Shown: one piece after another, positions 20,181 to 30,472 of the stretch
Position numbering within the stretch: position 1 is the stretch's first letter
How the letters are laid out: every line of letters begins with the position of its first letter
Source of the DNA: Hyphomicrobiales bacterium
GTDB lineage: Bacteria > Pseudomonadota > Alphaproteobacteria > Rhizobiales > Rhizobiaceae
Assembly (NCBI GenBank): GCA_900466575.1
Contig: UBMP01000006.1
Coordinates: 1-64,000, forward strand
Direction: 5' to 3'
Length of the DNA stretch: 64,000 nt
The notes under the pieces: model-generated
What the model was told of the DNA's origin: nothing
The model's input: only the letters and a program-made list of their open reading frames with translations
Database searches by the model: none
Translations under genes and position numbers: made by a program

Positions 20181-21446
20181 ATGACAAAGATAAGAAGACC
20201 GCAACCACTCGCCCGCGACGCCATGGCCTACGTGCTTGCCGGGGGGCGTGGCAGCCGCCTGAAGGAACTGACGGACACGCGCGCCAAGCCGGCCGTCTAT
20301 TTCGGCGGCAAGACGCGCATCATCGACTTCGCGCTCTCCAATGCGCTGAACTCGGGTATCCGCCGCATCGGGGTCGCCACCCAATACAAGGCGCATTCGC
20401 TGATCCGCCACCTGCAGCGCGGCTGGAACTTCTTCCGGCCCGAGCGCAACGAGAGTTTCGACATCCTGCCCGCCTCGCAGCGTGTGTCGGAAACGCAGTG
20501 GTATGAGGGCACGGCGGACGCCGTCTTCCAGAACGCTGACATCATCGAGCCCTACGGTCCGGAATATATGGTCATCCTGGCGGGCGACCATATTTACAAG
20601 ATGGACTACGAGATGATGCTGCAGCAGCATGTCGACAGCGGCGCAGACGTGACGATCGGCTGCCTGGAAGTGCCGCGCATGGAAGCGACCGGCTTCGGCG
20701 TCATGCATGTGGACGAGAAGGATGTGATCATCGATTTCGTCGAGAAGCCGGCCGATCCGCCGGGTATTCCCGGCAATCCTGACATGGCGCTCGCCTCGAT
20801 GGGCATCTATGTCTTCCACACGAAATTCCTGATGGAGATTCTGCGCAAGGATGCCGCAGACCCGAATTCGAGCCGCGACTTCGGCAAGGACATCATTCCG
20901 TATATCGTCCAGCACGGGAAAGCCGTGGCGCATCGCTTTGCCGAATCCTGCGTGCGCGCCGAGCTGGAGCAGCATGCCTACTGGCGCGATGTCGGTACCG
21001 TGGATGCCTATTGGCAGGCCAATATCGACCTGACCGATGTCGTGCCGGAACTCGACATGTATGACAGCAGCTGGCCGATCTGGACCTATTCGGAAATCAC
21101 GCCCCCGGCCAAATTCGTCCACGATCTCGAAGGCCGGCGCGGCTCTGCCGTTTCGTCGCTGGTGGCCGGCAATTGCATCATTTCAGGCGCTTCGATCCAC
21201 AAGACGCTGCTCTCGACCGGCTGCCGCATCAACTCCTTCTCCAAGCTCGACCAGGCGGTCGTGCTGCCGGAAGTGATCGTCAACCGTCATGCCCGGCTCA
21301 CCAACGTCGTGGTAGACCGGGGCGTCATCATTCCGGAAGGGTTGGTCGTCGGGGAGGATCCGGAACTTGACGCGAAGCGTTTCCGCCGCACCGAAAACGG
21401 GATCTGCCTCGTCACGCAGGGCATGATCGATAGATTGGGATTATAA
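20181..21446 (+). CDS. glgC: glucose-1-phosphate adenylyltransferase
   Basis: The 421-residue committing enzyme of glycogen synthesis makes ADP-glucose from ATP and glucose-1-phosphate and is usually allosterically controlled by glycolytic intermediates. Seen: the nucleotide-binding [16 protein letters not shown] near residues 14-29, the substrate block [22 protein letters not shown], the FVEKP motif and a C-terminal left-handed helix region. ATG 20181 has a strong GGGAGGA ribosome site; the longer frame runs into glgB and is not used. Confidence 0.96.
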   Translation: MTKIRRPQPLARDAMAYVLAGGRGSRLKELTDTRAKPAVYFGGKTRIIDFALSNALNSGIRRIGVATQYKAHSLIRHLQRGWNFFRPERNESFDILPASQRVSETQWYEGTADAVFQNADIIEPYGPEYMVILAGDHIYKMDYEMMLQQHVDSGADVTIGCLEVPRMEATGFGVMHVDEKDVIIDFVEKPADPPGIPGNPDMALASMGIYVFHTKFLMEILRKDAADPNSSRDFGKDIIPYIVQHGKAVAHRFAESCVRAELEQHAYWRDVGTVDAYWQANIDLTDVVPELDMYDSSWPIWTYSEITPPAKFVHDLEGRRGSAVSSLVAGNCIISGASIHKTLLSTGCRINSFSKLDQAVVLPEVIVNRHARLTNVVVDRGVIIPEGLVVGEDPELDAKRFRRTENGICLVTQGMIDRLGL

Positions 21447-21450
21447 CGGC

Positions 21451-22890
21451 ATGAAGGTACTGTCGGTCGCTTCAGAGATCTATCCGCTGATCAAGACCGG
21501 CGGGCTTGCCGACGTGGCGGGCGCGCTTCCGCTCGCCATGGGGCATCATGGCGTCGAGATGCGCTCGCTGATCCCCGGCTATCCGGCGGTGATGAAAAAG
21601 GTCGGCAAGACGAAGAAGGTGGTGACGATCCCGTCACTCTTTGGCGCCAAGGCGAATATTCTCTTCGTCGTGCATGAGGGGCTGGAACTCTATATCCTCG
21701 ATGCGCCGGACTTCTTCCAGCGCGACGGCGGCCCCTACACGGACGCGCTGGGAAAGGATCATCCCGACAACTGGAAGCGGTTTGCGGCACTCTCCCTCGC
21801 GGCTGCCGAGATCGCTGCCGGGCTCATTCCGGCCTGGAAGCCGGATGTCGTTCATGCGCATGACTGGCAGGCCGGCCTCGTACCTGTCTACATGCGTTTC
21901 GGCCGTGCGCCGGAGACGCCGTCGGTCATCACCGTGCACAATATCGCCTTCCAGGGGCAGTTCTCGCCGGCGATCTTTCCGGAGCTGGCACTGCCGCCCG
22001 AAGCCTATTCGGTAGACGGCATCGAATATTACGGCGATGTCGGCTTCCTGAAGGGGGGTCTGCAGATGGCGTATGCCATCACGACCGTCAGCCCAACCTA
22101 TGCCCGGGAAATCCACCAGGGCGAATTCGGCATGGGGCTGGAAGGGCTGATCCGGGCGCGGGCGAGCCATGTCAGCGGCATCGTCAACGGCATCGACACG
22201 GTTGTCTGGAATCCGCTCAGCGATCCGATGCTGGCGGCGCCCTTCTCAGCCAAGCAACTGACCAAGCGCGCCGCAAGCCGCGAGGCGGTCATGCGGCATT
22301 TCGGGCTCGACGGCGACGGGCCGATCTTCTGCGTCATCAGCCGTCTGACCTGGCAGAAGGGCATGGACCTCCTGACCGAAGTCGCCGGTGATATCGTGGC
22401 GCAGGGCGGCATGTTGGCGATCCTGGGTTCCGGCGACCGCGCGCTGGAGGGCGGGCTGGTGCAGGCCTCCTATTATCACAAGGGTCGTATCGGCGTTCAT
22501 ATCGGCTATGATGAGCCGCTTTCGCATATCATGCAGGCCGGATGCGATGCCATTCTGGTGCCCTCGCGCTTCGAGCCTTGCGGGCTGACCCAGCTTTATG
22601 CGTTGCGCTATGGCTGCGTGCCGGTCGTGGCGCGCACCGGCGGGCTGGCGGACACCGTCATCGACGCCAATGCGGCGGCCCTCTCTGCCGGTGTCGCCAC
22701 CGGCTTCCAGTTCTCCAACATTTCCGCCGATGGGCTGAGGCAGACGCTGAACCGCGTCTTTGAAGTCTGGCGCCAGCCCGACACGTGGCGGCAACTTCAG
22801 AAAAACGGTATGAAATCCGATGTTTCCTGGGACAAGAGCGCAGCGGCCTATGCCGCCCTCTACGCCCAGCTCGTTTCGAAAGGCAATTAA
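21451..22890 (+). CDS. glgA: glycogen synthase, ADP-glucose dependent
   Basis: A 479-residue GT5 glycosyltransferase that extends alpha-1,4-glucan with ADP-glucose. The N-terminal ADP-glucose contact K15-T-G-G-L is intact, [13 protein letters not shown] follows in the first Rossmann domain, and the C-terminal domain has [12 protein letters not shown] and the [21 protein letters not shown] retaining-transferase block (residues about 369-389). It begins four bases after the glgC stop, so translation is probably coupled. Confidence 0.96.
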   Translation: MKVLSVASEIYPLIKTGGLADVAGALPLAMGHHGVEMRSLIPGYPAVMKKVGKTKKVVTIPSLFGAKANILFVVHEGLELYILDAPDFFQRDGGPYTDALGKDHPDNWKRFAALSLAAAEIAAGLIPAWKPDVVHAHDWQAGLVPVYMRFGRAPETPSVITVHNIAFQGQFSPAIFPELALPPEAYSVDGIEYYGDVGFLKGGLQMAYAITTVSPTYAREIHQGEFGMGLEGLIRARASHVSGIVNGIDTVVWNPLSDPMLAAPFSAKQLTKRAASREAVMRHFGLDGDGPIFCVISRLTWQKGMDLLTEVAGDIVAQGGMLAILGSGDRALEGGLVQASYYHKGRIGVHIGYDEPLSHIMQAGCDAILVPSRFEPCGLTQLYALRYGCVPVVARTGGLADTVIDANAAALSAGVATGFQFSNISADGLRQTLNRVFEVWRQPDTWRQLQKNGMKSDVSWDKSAAAYAALYAQLVSKGN

Positions 22891-24522
<1,632 letters not shown>

Positions 24523-24561
24523 CGGCAAATACCTCAGCCTGGGCCTTGAACGGGCGCACTG

Positions 24562-24589
24562 AATTACATATATATTTCTATATGTAATT
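24562..24589. promoter_or_regulatory. perfect 11-base inverted repeat before the DUF302 gene, probable operator
   Basis: AATTACATATA (24562-24572) is repeated exactly inverted as TATATGTAATT (24579-24589), with a 6-base spacer. It ends 13 bases before the ATG of the DUF302 gene and overlaps where its promoter or ribosome site must be. The A+T content stands out sharply from the surrounding glg genes. A dimeric repressor site, for example of ArsR type, would fit, but no such regulator is in the window. Confidence 0.55.
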
Positions 24590-24602
24590 TGGAGAGCCAG
24601 CC

Positions 24603-24989
24603 ATGACCTATGCCTTCACCAAGACTATCGACATGCCCTTCGACGCTGCGATTGCTCATGTGACCGACGCATTGAAAGCCAAGGGCTTCGGCGTGCTGAC
24701 GACGATTGACGTCAAGGCGACGATGAAGGCCAAGCTCGACAAGGAGATGGCGCCCTACACGATTCTCGGCGCCTGTAATCCCGGCTTCGCCTACAAGGCG
24801 CTGCAGGCGGAGGCGCTGATCGGGACGATGCTGCCATGCAATGTCGTGGTGCGTGAGCTCGAGGACGGCAAGGTCGAGGTTGCGGCGGTTGATCCGGCGG
24901 CCTCGATGCAGGCCATCGACAATCCGGCACTCGTGGCCGTGGCTGGCGATGTTCAGGCGATGCTTCAGGACATGGTCGCGGGGCTCTAA
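24603..24989 (+). CDS. DUF302 domain protein
   Basis: A 128-residue cytoplasmic protein of the DUF302 family, recognisable from the block FGVLTTIDVKATMKAKLDKEM, the ILGACNPGFAYKALQAE signature and LPCNVVVRELEDGKVEVAAVDP. Members are often found near sulfur, redox or metal stress genes; the biochemical role is not established. It interrupts the glycogen cluster between pgm and glgX, behind its own palindrome at 24562-24589, so it may have separate control. A good ribosome site GGAGAG lies at the start. Confidence 0.88.
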   Translation: MTYAFTKTIDMPFDAAIAHVTDALKAKGFGVLTTIDVKATMKAKLDKEMAPYTILGACNPGFAYKALQAEALIGTMLPCNVVVRELEDGKVEVAAVDPAASMQAIDNPALVAVAGDVQAMLQDMVAGL

Positions 24990-25109
24990 GGTCCAAGGCA
25001 GCAAGAGATGCCGAAGGGCGGGTGCGCATACTCTTGTTGGGATGCCGCTCGTCTCTTTTCATACCTTGTGACGTGAAAGCGGTTCCCTCGTCCGGCGGAA
25101 TTGATCTAA

Positions 25110-25135
25110 GACTGTCGGATCGATTTTCGACAGTC
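25110..25135 (+). promoter_or_regulatory. 8-pair inverted repeat just upstream of glgX
   Basis: GACTGTCG (25110-25117) and CGACAGTC (25128-25135) form a perfect repeat around 10 bases. It ends 12 bases before the glgX ATG, where the ribosome-binding site is weak. It could be an operator or an mRNA hairpin influencing glgX translation. Confidence 0.35.
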
Positions 25136-25147
25136 CCGGATTCGCGC

Positions 25148-27106
25148 ATGCAATCTCCCAAACTCGGCGCAACGCTTCTTTCGAACGGCACGCAATTCGG
25201 CGTCTGGTCGGAACATGCAGCGGCAATCGACCTGTGCCTTTACGCCCCGGATGGCGCGACGGAGATCGTACGGCTGCCGATGGAGCGGGGGCTCGATAAC
25301 GTGTTCCGCGTGTTTGCCGAAGGCTTGGGTGAGGGCGCGCTGTACGGGTTCCGGGCGTCCGGTTCCTATGCGCCGGATCATGGGCTCTGGTTTGATGAGT
25401 CCAAGCTGCTGGTTGATCCTTACGCGAAGGAGCTCGACCGGCCGTTCGTCTATTCTCCGCGGCTGTCCACCTTTGGCGATGACACGTGCGATATCGTGCC
25501 CAAGGCCCGGGTTGTCGGGCAGACGCTGGTCAGCGTCGAGCCGCCGCAGTTCAAGCCCGGTGGTTTCATCTATGAGATTGCGGTGAAGCCCTTCACGATC
25601 CTCAACGAAGATGTGCCGACGGCGCAGCGTGGGACGGTCGCGGCGCTGGCCGATCCTTCAATCATCGCGCATCTGAAACGGCTGGAGGTTGATGCGGTCG
25701 AGCTGATGCCGATTACCGCCTGGATCGATGAGCGGCATCTGCCGCCGCTCGGGCTTTCCAACGGCTGGGGCTACAATCCGATTGCCTTCATGGCGCTCGA
25801 TCCGCGGCTCTGCCCTGGCGGCCTTACGGAACTGCGTGAGACGGTGGCCGCGCTGCATGCCGAGGGGATTGGCGTGATCCTCGACCTCGTCTTCAACCAT
25901 TCGGGTGAAAGCGACCGCTACGGCGCGACGCTATCGATGCGCGGGCTCGACAATCTCGGCTACTATCGCCACCTGCCGGGCGAGCGTGGCATTCTCGTCA
26001 ACGACACGGGCTGCGGCAACACCGTCGCGCTGGATCATCCCATTACCGGCGGGCTGGTGGTGGATACGCTGGCGCATTTCGTCTCCGAGGCCGGGATTGA
26101 CGGGTTCCGCTTCGATCTCGCGCCGGTGCTCGGCCGGGAGCAGACCGGGTTCAACCCGAATGCGGCGCTGTTCCAGGCGATCCGGAGCCATCCGCTGCTG
26201 GCCGACCGCGTCATGATCGCAGAGCCCTGGGATATCGGGCCGGGCGGCTATCAGCTCGGCAATTTCCCCGAGGACTATCTTGAATGGAACGACCGGGCGC
26301 GTGACGACATGCGGCGCTTCTGGCGCGGCGACGGGCACATGGTGGGGTCGCTCGCCACGGTTTTGGCGGGGTCTTCCCCGATCTTCGGACGTTATGGCGG
26401 CAAGCGGACGCGCAGCGTCAATTTCCTCGCAGCCCATGACGGCTTCACGCTGTTCGATCTCGTGTCGCACGCGTTCAAGCACAACGAGGCGAATGGCGAA
26501 GACAATCGCGACGGCCATAACGAGAATTATTCCTGGAACAACGGTGTCGAGGGGCTGACGCAGGATCATGCCGTCAACGCGGCGCGACGGCGTGATGTGA
26601 AGGCGCTGCTCGCCACGCTGTTTGCAGCGCGTGGCACGGTCATGCTCACCATGGGCGATGAGGGCGGGCGCAGCCAGCAGGGCAATAACAATGCCTATTG
26701 CCAGGACAATGCGATCACGTGGCTCGACTGGGCGGCGCTGGACGAAGAGCTGGTGCTCTATACGCGCTTTCTCTCCGGTCTGCGCAAGCGGTTCGACGTC
26801 TTCACGCTCGGCGCTTTCTTCACCGGCGCAAATGAAGATGTCTGCTGGCTTTCGCCCACCGGTGCGCCGATGTCTGTCGGCGAGTGGGAGGCGGAAGAGC
26901 AGGGGCAGCTTGCCATGGTGATGAAGACCCAGGATCTGTCAAAGCGGCAGGCGACGCGGATCGCCGTGCTTTTCAATCGCGGCGGGGGGCCGGTCTCCTT
27001 CCGGCTGCCGGGGCTTCTGTGGCGCGAGCTGGAGGGGGGGCAGAGCGGCGCGACGTTCACTGTCCCGGCGCGCAGTGTTGTCTTTGCCGTTGAAGAACCG
27101 CAATAA
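25148..27106 (+). CDS. glgX: glycogen debranching enzyme
   Basis: A 652-residue GH13 isoamylase-type enzyme hydrolysing alpha-1,6 branches of phosphorylase-limited glycogen. An N-terminal CBM48 region (GTQFGVWSEHAAAIDLCLY) is followed by the catalytic barrel with nucleophile D323 in GFRFDLAPVLG, acid E359 in IAEPWDIGPGGYQLGNFP, and NFLAAHDGFTL. ATG 25148 matches the family N-terminus; the frame is open for 42 more codons but those are unlike the family. It closes the glycogen cluster after the DUF302 gene. Confidence 0.94.
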   Translation: MQSPKLGATLLSNGTQFGVWSEHAAAIDLCLYAPDGATEIVRLPMERGLDNVFRVFAEGLGEGALYGFRASGSYAPDHGLWFDESKLLVDPYAKELDRPFVYSPRLSTFGDDTCDIVPKARVVGQTLVSVEPPQFKPGGFIYEIAVKPFTILNEDVPTAQRGTVAALADPSIIAHLKRLEVDAVELMPITAWIDERHLPPLGLSNGWGYNPIAFMALDPRLCPGGLTELRETVAALHAEGIGVILDLVFNHSGESDRYGATLSMRGLDNLGYYRHLPGERGILVNDTGCGNTVALDHPITGGLVVDTLAHFVSEAGIDGFRFDLAPVLGREQTGFNPNAALFQAIRSHPLLADRVMIAEPWDIGPGGYQLGNFPEDYLEWNDRARDDMRRFWRGDGHMVGSLATVLAGSSPIFGRYGGKRTRSVNFLAAHDGFTLFDLVSHAFKHNEANGEDNRDGHNENYSWNNGVEGLTQDHAVNAARRRDVKALLATLFAARGTVMLTMGDEGGRSQQGNNNAYCQDNAITWLDWAALDEELVLYTRFLSGLRKRFDVFTLGAFFTGANEDVCWLSPTGAPMSVGEWEAEEQGQLAMVMKTQDLSKRQATRIAVLFNRGGGPVSFRLPGLLWRELEGGQSGATFTVPARSVVFAVEEPQ

Positions 27107-27164
27107 TTCCTGCATCTTCAAACGCTATTAATTTGTTCTTCCCCGATATTTCACGGACTTCTAC

Positions 27165-27647
27165 ATGCCCCCGAAAATTCACCTGAAAGACGTTCCCGCG
27201 CTCATCGGCACGGAGGTCGGCGTTTCCGACTGGATCACCGTCGATCAGGCCATGATCGACAAGTTTGCCGATGCGACGCTTGATCATCAGTTCATCCATG
27301 TCGATCCGGAGCGGGCGAAGGATACACCCTTCGGAACGACGATCGCGCATGGCTTCCTGTCGCTGTCGCTGTTGTCGGCGATGAACCTCTCCGGTGCGCC
27401 GCAGATCCTCGAGCAGAAGATGGGGATCAACTACGGCTTCGAGAAGATCCGTCTGATGTCGCCGGTCAAATCCGGGGCGCGGGTGCGCGGCCGCTTCAAG
27501 ATCGAGGATGCGCGCTTCCGCGGCGGCAACATGCTGATGATCACCTATAACGTCACGGTCGAGATCGAGAACGAGACGAAGCCGGCGCTGACGGCCATGT
27601 GGATCATCATCGTCCAGTTCGATCCAGAGGATCGTCCGGCTACGTAA
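27165..27647 (+). CDS. MaoC-like hot-dog dehydratase (NodN type)
   Basis: A 160-residue hot-dog fold protein related to (R)-specific enoyl-CoA hydratases and the rhizobial NodN protein. The hydratase signature is visible as ATLDHQFIHVDPERAKDTPFG and TIAHGFLSLSLL, giving the Asp and His of the active site (D-x4-H) at about residues 41-46. It likely hydrates or dehydrates an acyl-CoA; the exact pathway is unknown. Its last 8 bases overlap the end of the convergent LysR gene. Confidence 0.88.
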   Translation: MPPKIHLKDVPALIGTEVGVSDWITVDQAMIDKFADATLDHQFIHVDPERAKDTPFGTTIAHGFLSLSLLSAMNLSGAPQILEQKMGINYGFEKIRLMSPVKSGARVRGRFKIEDARFRGGNMLMITYNVTVEIENETKPALTAMWIIIVQFDPEDRPAT

Positions 27648-28575
27648 GCGGCCGCTCCTGCTGCTCAATCTCCAGCGCCTCGCCCAATATCCATTCGCGA
27701 AAGGCGAGGATGCGGGGATCGTTGGCGCTCGATTCCGGATAGACCAGAAAATAGGCGAACTCGGCCGGGATGCGGATGCCGAGTTCGAAGGGCTGCACGA
27801 GGCGGCCTTCGGCAAGATCATTGGCGACAATGGCGAAATCGGCCAGCGCCACGGCAACGCCGCTGAGCGCCGCCTCGATCGCATCCGATGATGATGAGAA
27901 TGACAGAACGTTGCGGTCGTCGAAGTCGGGAATGCCGGCGGCGGCCATCCACATGTTCCAGTCGGGCCAGGTGATGCCCTGGCCGGACCACTCGACATGG
28001 GCAAGTGTGTGCTGAAGCAGGTCGGACGGCTCCTTTAGCGGGCGTTCGGCGTTGAGGAGCCGCGGACTGCAAACGGGGACGATGACGTTGCCGAACAGAC
28101 GCTCGGCGCGGAGCCCGTCGTAATGGCCGGTCCCGAAACGGATGGCGATGTCGATATCGTCGAGATCGAAATTGCGCGTGTCGTAGGAAATGTCGAAGCG
28201 CAGGTCGATGCCGGGATTGAGCCGGCGAAACTGCACGACCTTCAGCATCAGCCACTTGGTGGCAAGTTCGACCGGGACACTGATGCGCAGCGCCGTCGAG
28301 CCGCGCGAGAGTTTCTGGATGCGGGAGGCGGCGCGCGTCAGCGTTTCGATACTGTCCTCGGCCGCGTCGCAGAAGATGGTTCCGGCCTCCGTCAGCCGCA
28401 GGCTGCGACCGGCGCGGTGGAAGAGAATGGCGCCCAGATGATCCTCGATTTCCTTGATCTGGTGGCTCACGGCTGCCGGCGTTAAGCCCAGTTCATCCGC
28501 GGCGCGGGTGAAATTCAGGTGCCGGCGGGCGGCAAGAAGCGTCTTCAGGGCACGGGTTCCGGGGATGAATAGCAT
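27640..28575 (-). CDS. LysR-type transcriptional regulator, GcvA-like
   Basis: A 311-residue regulator. The N-terminal winged helix-turn-helix is clear (LKTLLAARRHLNFTRAADELGLTPAAVSHQIKEIEDHLG), followed by the ligand-binding domain with the GcvA-like DIDIAIRFGTGHYDGLRAERLF. It is transcribed away from the small gene at 28706, and a perfect TTCAAA/TTTGAA palindrome lies seven bases from its start codon, consistent with autoregulation and control of the neighbour. The ligand is unknown. Confidence 0.92.
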   Translation of the reverse strand: MLFIPGTRALKTLLAARRHLNFTRAADELGLTPAAVSHQIKEIEDHLGAILFHRAGRSLRLTEAGTIFCDAAEDSIETLTRAASRIQKLSRGSTALRISVPVELATKWLMLKVVQFRRLNPGIDLRFDISYDTRNFDLDDIDIAIRFGTGHYDGLRAERLFGNVIVPVCSPRLLNAERPLKEPSDLLQHTLAHVEWSGQGITWPDWNMWMAAAGIPDFDDRNVLSFSSSSDAIEAALSGVAVALADFAIVANDLAEGRLVQPFELGIRIPAEFAYFLVYPESSANDPRILAFREWILGEALEIEQQERPLT

Positions 28576-28581
28576 GGCAAC

Positions 28582-28598
28582 TTCAAAAATAATTTGAA
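28582..28598. promoter_or_regulatory. palindrome at the LysR start, probable operator
   Basis: TTCAAA (28582-28587) and TTTGAA (28593-28598) flank five A/T bases. It sits between the LysR gene and the divergent small gene, the usual place for a LysR-type binding site. Confidence 0.5.
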
Positions 28599-28705
28599 AC
28601 AGAGAGAAAAATTATCAGTTTCTCTTTTTCTTATCAATGCGTCATAAGCTCTTTCACAAGGAAGCATCAAAGATAAATAAAAGATAAACAAGAAGGAGTG
28701 GCGAC

Positions 28706-28918
28706 ATGACACACGAAGTCACCAAGATCATCGACATGCTGAAATTCCGCCGCTCGCAGCAGCGCCTTTCCCATGCCCTGCACAGCGTTCCGGATTTCCT
28801 CAAGTCCGATATCGGCGTTGAAGGCGCCCCGGTGCAGCGGGCTCATTACGGCGACGTCCATTCGGTTGCCGCCGCAGCCCGCGTCTCGACCGCACATCGC
28901 CAGGTTTCGGCATTCTGA
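28706..28918 (+). CDS. small protein, possibly a divergent DUF1127-like protein
   Basis: A 70-residue protein of unknown function. It is believed real because AAGGAG stands at the right distance before the ATG and a strong terminator follows 24 bases after the stop, making a self-contained unit divergent from the LysR gene. The middle, FRRSQQRLSHALHSVPDFLKSDIGVE, loosely follows the pattern of DUF1127 proteins (Arg-rich, then L-x-x-L, then a D-I-G-[LV] turn). No signal peptide or membrane segment. The DUF1127 link is only pattern-level. Confidence 0.6.
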   Translation: MTHEVTKIIDMLKFRRSQQRLSHALHSVPDFLKSDIGVEGAPVQRAHYGDVHSVAAAARVSTAHRQVSAF

Positions 28919-28942
28919 GATCACGAGATCGTCCATTGATGG

Positions 28943-28980
28943 GGACCCGGTGCGGTGAACGCGCCGGGTCCTTCTATTTT
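28943..28980 (+). terminator. rho-independent terminator after the small protein gene
   Basis: GGACCCGG (28943-28950) pairs with CCGGGTCC (28964-28971), followed by a T-rich tract. Confidence 0.8.
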
Positions 28981-29089
28981 GAGCGAGTGCTTCGCCGGAT
29001 TCGATTTGCCTGTTGTCAAATCGGGCTTTGAGCGGAAGGCGCTCCTGCGGCGTTGGTTTCCCAAACTATAACTTTTCCAACGAGATGTC

Positions 29090-29127
29090 GTCATTTCGGC
29101 GCTGTCATTTTTCCGTCATGCTGTCAT
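29090..29127. repeat. four GTCAT direct repeats upstream of the ParA-like gene
   Basis: GTCAT occurs at 29090, 29104, 29115 and 29123, with a GTGAT at 29131, at spacings of 14, 11, 8 and 8. Clustering of one pentamer in 45 bases is unlikely by chance and suggests a regulator array. Confidence 0.4.
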
Positions 29128-29134
29128 CATGTGA

Positions 29135-29153
29135 TTCGATCTCCGGGATCGAA
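29135..29153. promoter_or_regulatory. inverted repeat before the ParA-like gene
   Basis: TTCGATC (29135-29141) is inverted as GATCGAA (29147-29153) around five bases. It lies 27 bases before the chosen GTG start, consistent with an operator near the promoter. Confidence 0.45.
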
Positions 29154-29180
29154 ATGCGCGTTTGACGAGGGTTGAGGCAG

Positions 29181-29969
29181 GTGGCGATCATATCGTTGGC
29201 GAATGCCAAGGGTGGCGCGGGCAAGACGACGGCGGCGGTTCTTCTGGCGGCGGCTTATGCGCGCAGAGGCAAAAGCGTCCTGGTTCTGGATTGCGACAGG
29301 TTTTCAAGCGCGACAGACTGGTGTGCCAAGGCTGGCGGCAAGATCGATGCGATCAATGGCGTGACTGCGTCAAACCTGGCTGAACATCTCCGGCGCAATC
29401 GCGGCCGCCACAAGCACATCATCATCGATCTCTCAGGCGCATCGGACATGCTGATTGCGCTCGCTTCGGGGCTCTCCGATCTCGTTCTGGTCCCGGTGCA
29501 GGGCAGCGTTCTGGACGGGCAGGGCGCGGTGCATGTCTTCAACATCATCGACATGGTGATGCAGAACACGCGCAGCCGGGTGCGGCGCGCCGTGTTGTTG
29601 TCGCGCGTCAATCCGCTGGTGAAGACGCGCTCTTTGCGCACGGTGCAGGCGATGCTTGCCGAGAAGGGTATCGGAATGCTTGCCACGCCCATCGTCGAGC
29701 GCAGCGCCTATCGGGACATGTTCGAGAGGGGGTGCTTCCTGGACGAACTCGATCCGGCAAAGACCGGCAATATCGACAAGGCGATCGCCAACATGGCAGC
29801 GCTTCTGCGCGAGGTGAAGACCTTCATCGCCGATGACGAGGATGCGCAGGCGCCCTATTCGGGCATCTGCTATGGCGAGGAGCGCGCCGCCCAGCCGAGC
29901 AAGCGCGATCCTTATCGGCGTTACGCCGTGACGTCGCTCGCGCCTTCGTTGAGCATGCCCAGCGCATAG
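29181..29969 (+). CDS. orphan ParA/VirC1-like ATPase
   Basis: About 262 residues from GTG 29181, chosen because the fold begins at once (VAIISLANAKGGAGKTTAAVLL) and GAGG lies just upstream; TTG 29172 is the alternative. The deviant Walker A motif KGGAGKTT and Walker B-like HIIIDLSG mark a ParA/MinD-type ATPase; the later part (LVLVPVQGSVLDGQGAVHVF) is closest in type to VirC1 and solitary ParA proteins. Such ATPases position plasmids, chromosomes or protein cargo. No parB gene is adjacent, so the cargo is unknown. Its last 49 bases overlap the end of soxG on the other strand. Confidence 0.82.
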   Translation: MAIISLANAKGGAGKTTAAVLLAAAYARRGKSVLVLDCDRFSSATDWCAKAGGKIDAINGVTASNLAEHLRRNRGRHKHIIIDLSGASDMLIALASGLSDLVLVPVQGSVLDGQGAVHVFNIIDMVMQNTRSRVRRAVLLSRVNPLVKTRSLRTVQAMLAEKGIGMLATPIVERSAYRDMFERGCFLDELDPAKTGNIDKAIANMAALLREVKTFIADDEDAQAPYSGICYGEERAAQPSKRDPYRRYAVTSLAPSLSMPSA

Positions 29970-30472
29970 GTCGAGAACGACCGCCAGCATTCGACATGGA
30001 ACGTGTCAGCGCTCTTGCGCCAGACGATGACTTCGACCTTGCCAAGCAGGGTGCGGGCGCATTTGCCGACCGAGAAGGCGGCGTCGCGCAGATCGAGCGG
30101 GCAGCCGGCATTGATGGCGGCGGCGGCCTGCGGGCCCTTCACCTCGAAGGCGGTGTTGCGATGCGACACATCGGTGGCCGAATGCAGAGCCTTCACGCCG
30201 GCGAGAAGCGCCATCATGTCGGCGCCGCTGGCGTCGATCAGAAACCACTCGTCCGGACCGAGCCAGAAGGCCACGCGGCCATCCTTTTCGGCAGATGTCA
30301 GCGGCTTCGTCGGCAGGTCGAGGCCGAGTGCCTTCGACAGAGCCTTTGCCGCATCGGCGTCAGCCCGCAGCGAAAGCCGCGTCATGGGACCAAGCGGGGT
30401 GACAGAGGCTGCGCCCGATCCGGAGACGGTGAGCTTCTGGGGGAGGGTACGGGTTGCCTGAGCCTCAAGCAT
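29921..30472 (-). CDS. soxG: sarcosine oxidase gamma subunit
   Basis: A 183-residue subunit of heterotetrameric sarcosine oxidase. It shows the typical gamma pattern FWLGPDEWFLID, DVSHRNTAFEVKGPQAAAAINAGCPLDL and VWRKSADTFHVECWRSFSTYALGML. It overlaps the end of soxA by eight bases and is the last gene of soxBDAG. The gamma subunit is a folate-binding-domain relative needed for complex stability. Confidence 0.93.
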   Translation of the reverse strand: MLEAQATRTLPQKLTVSGSGAASVTPLGPMTRLSLRADADAAKALSKALGLDLPTKPLTSAEKDGRVAFWLGPDEWFLIDASGADMMALLAGVKALHSATDVSHRNTAFEVKGPQAAAAINAGCPLDLRDAAFSVGKCARTLLGKVEVIVWRKSADTFHVECWRSFSTYALGMLNEGASDVTA

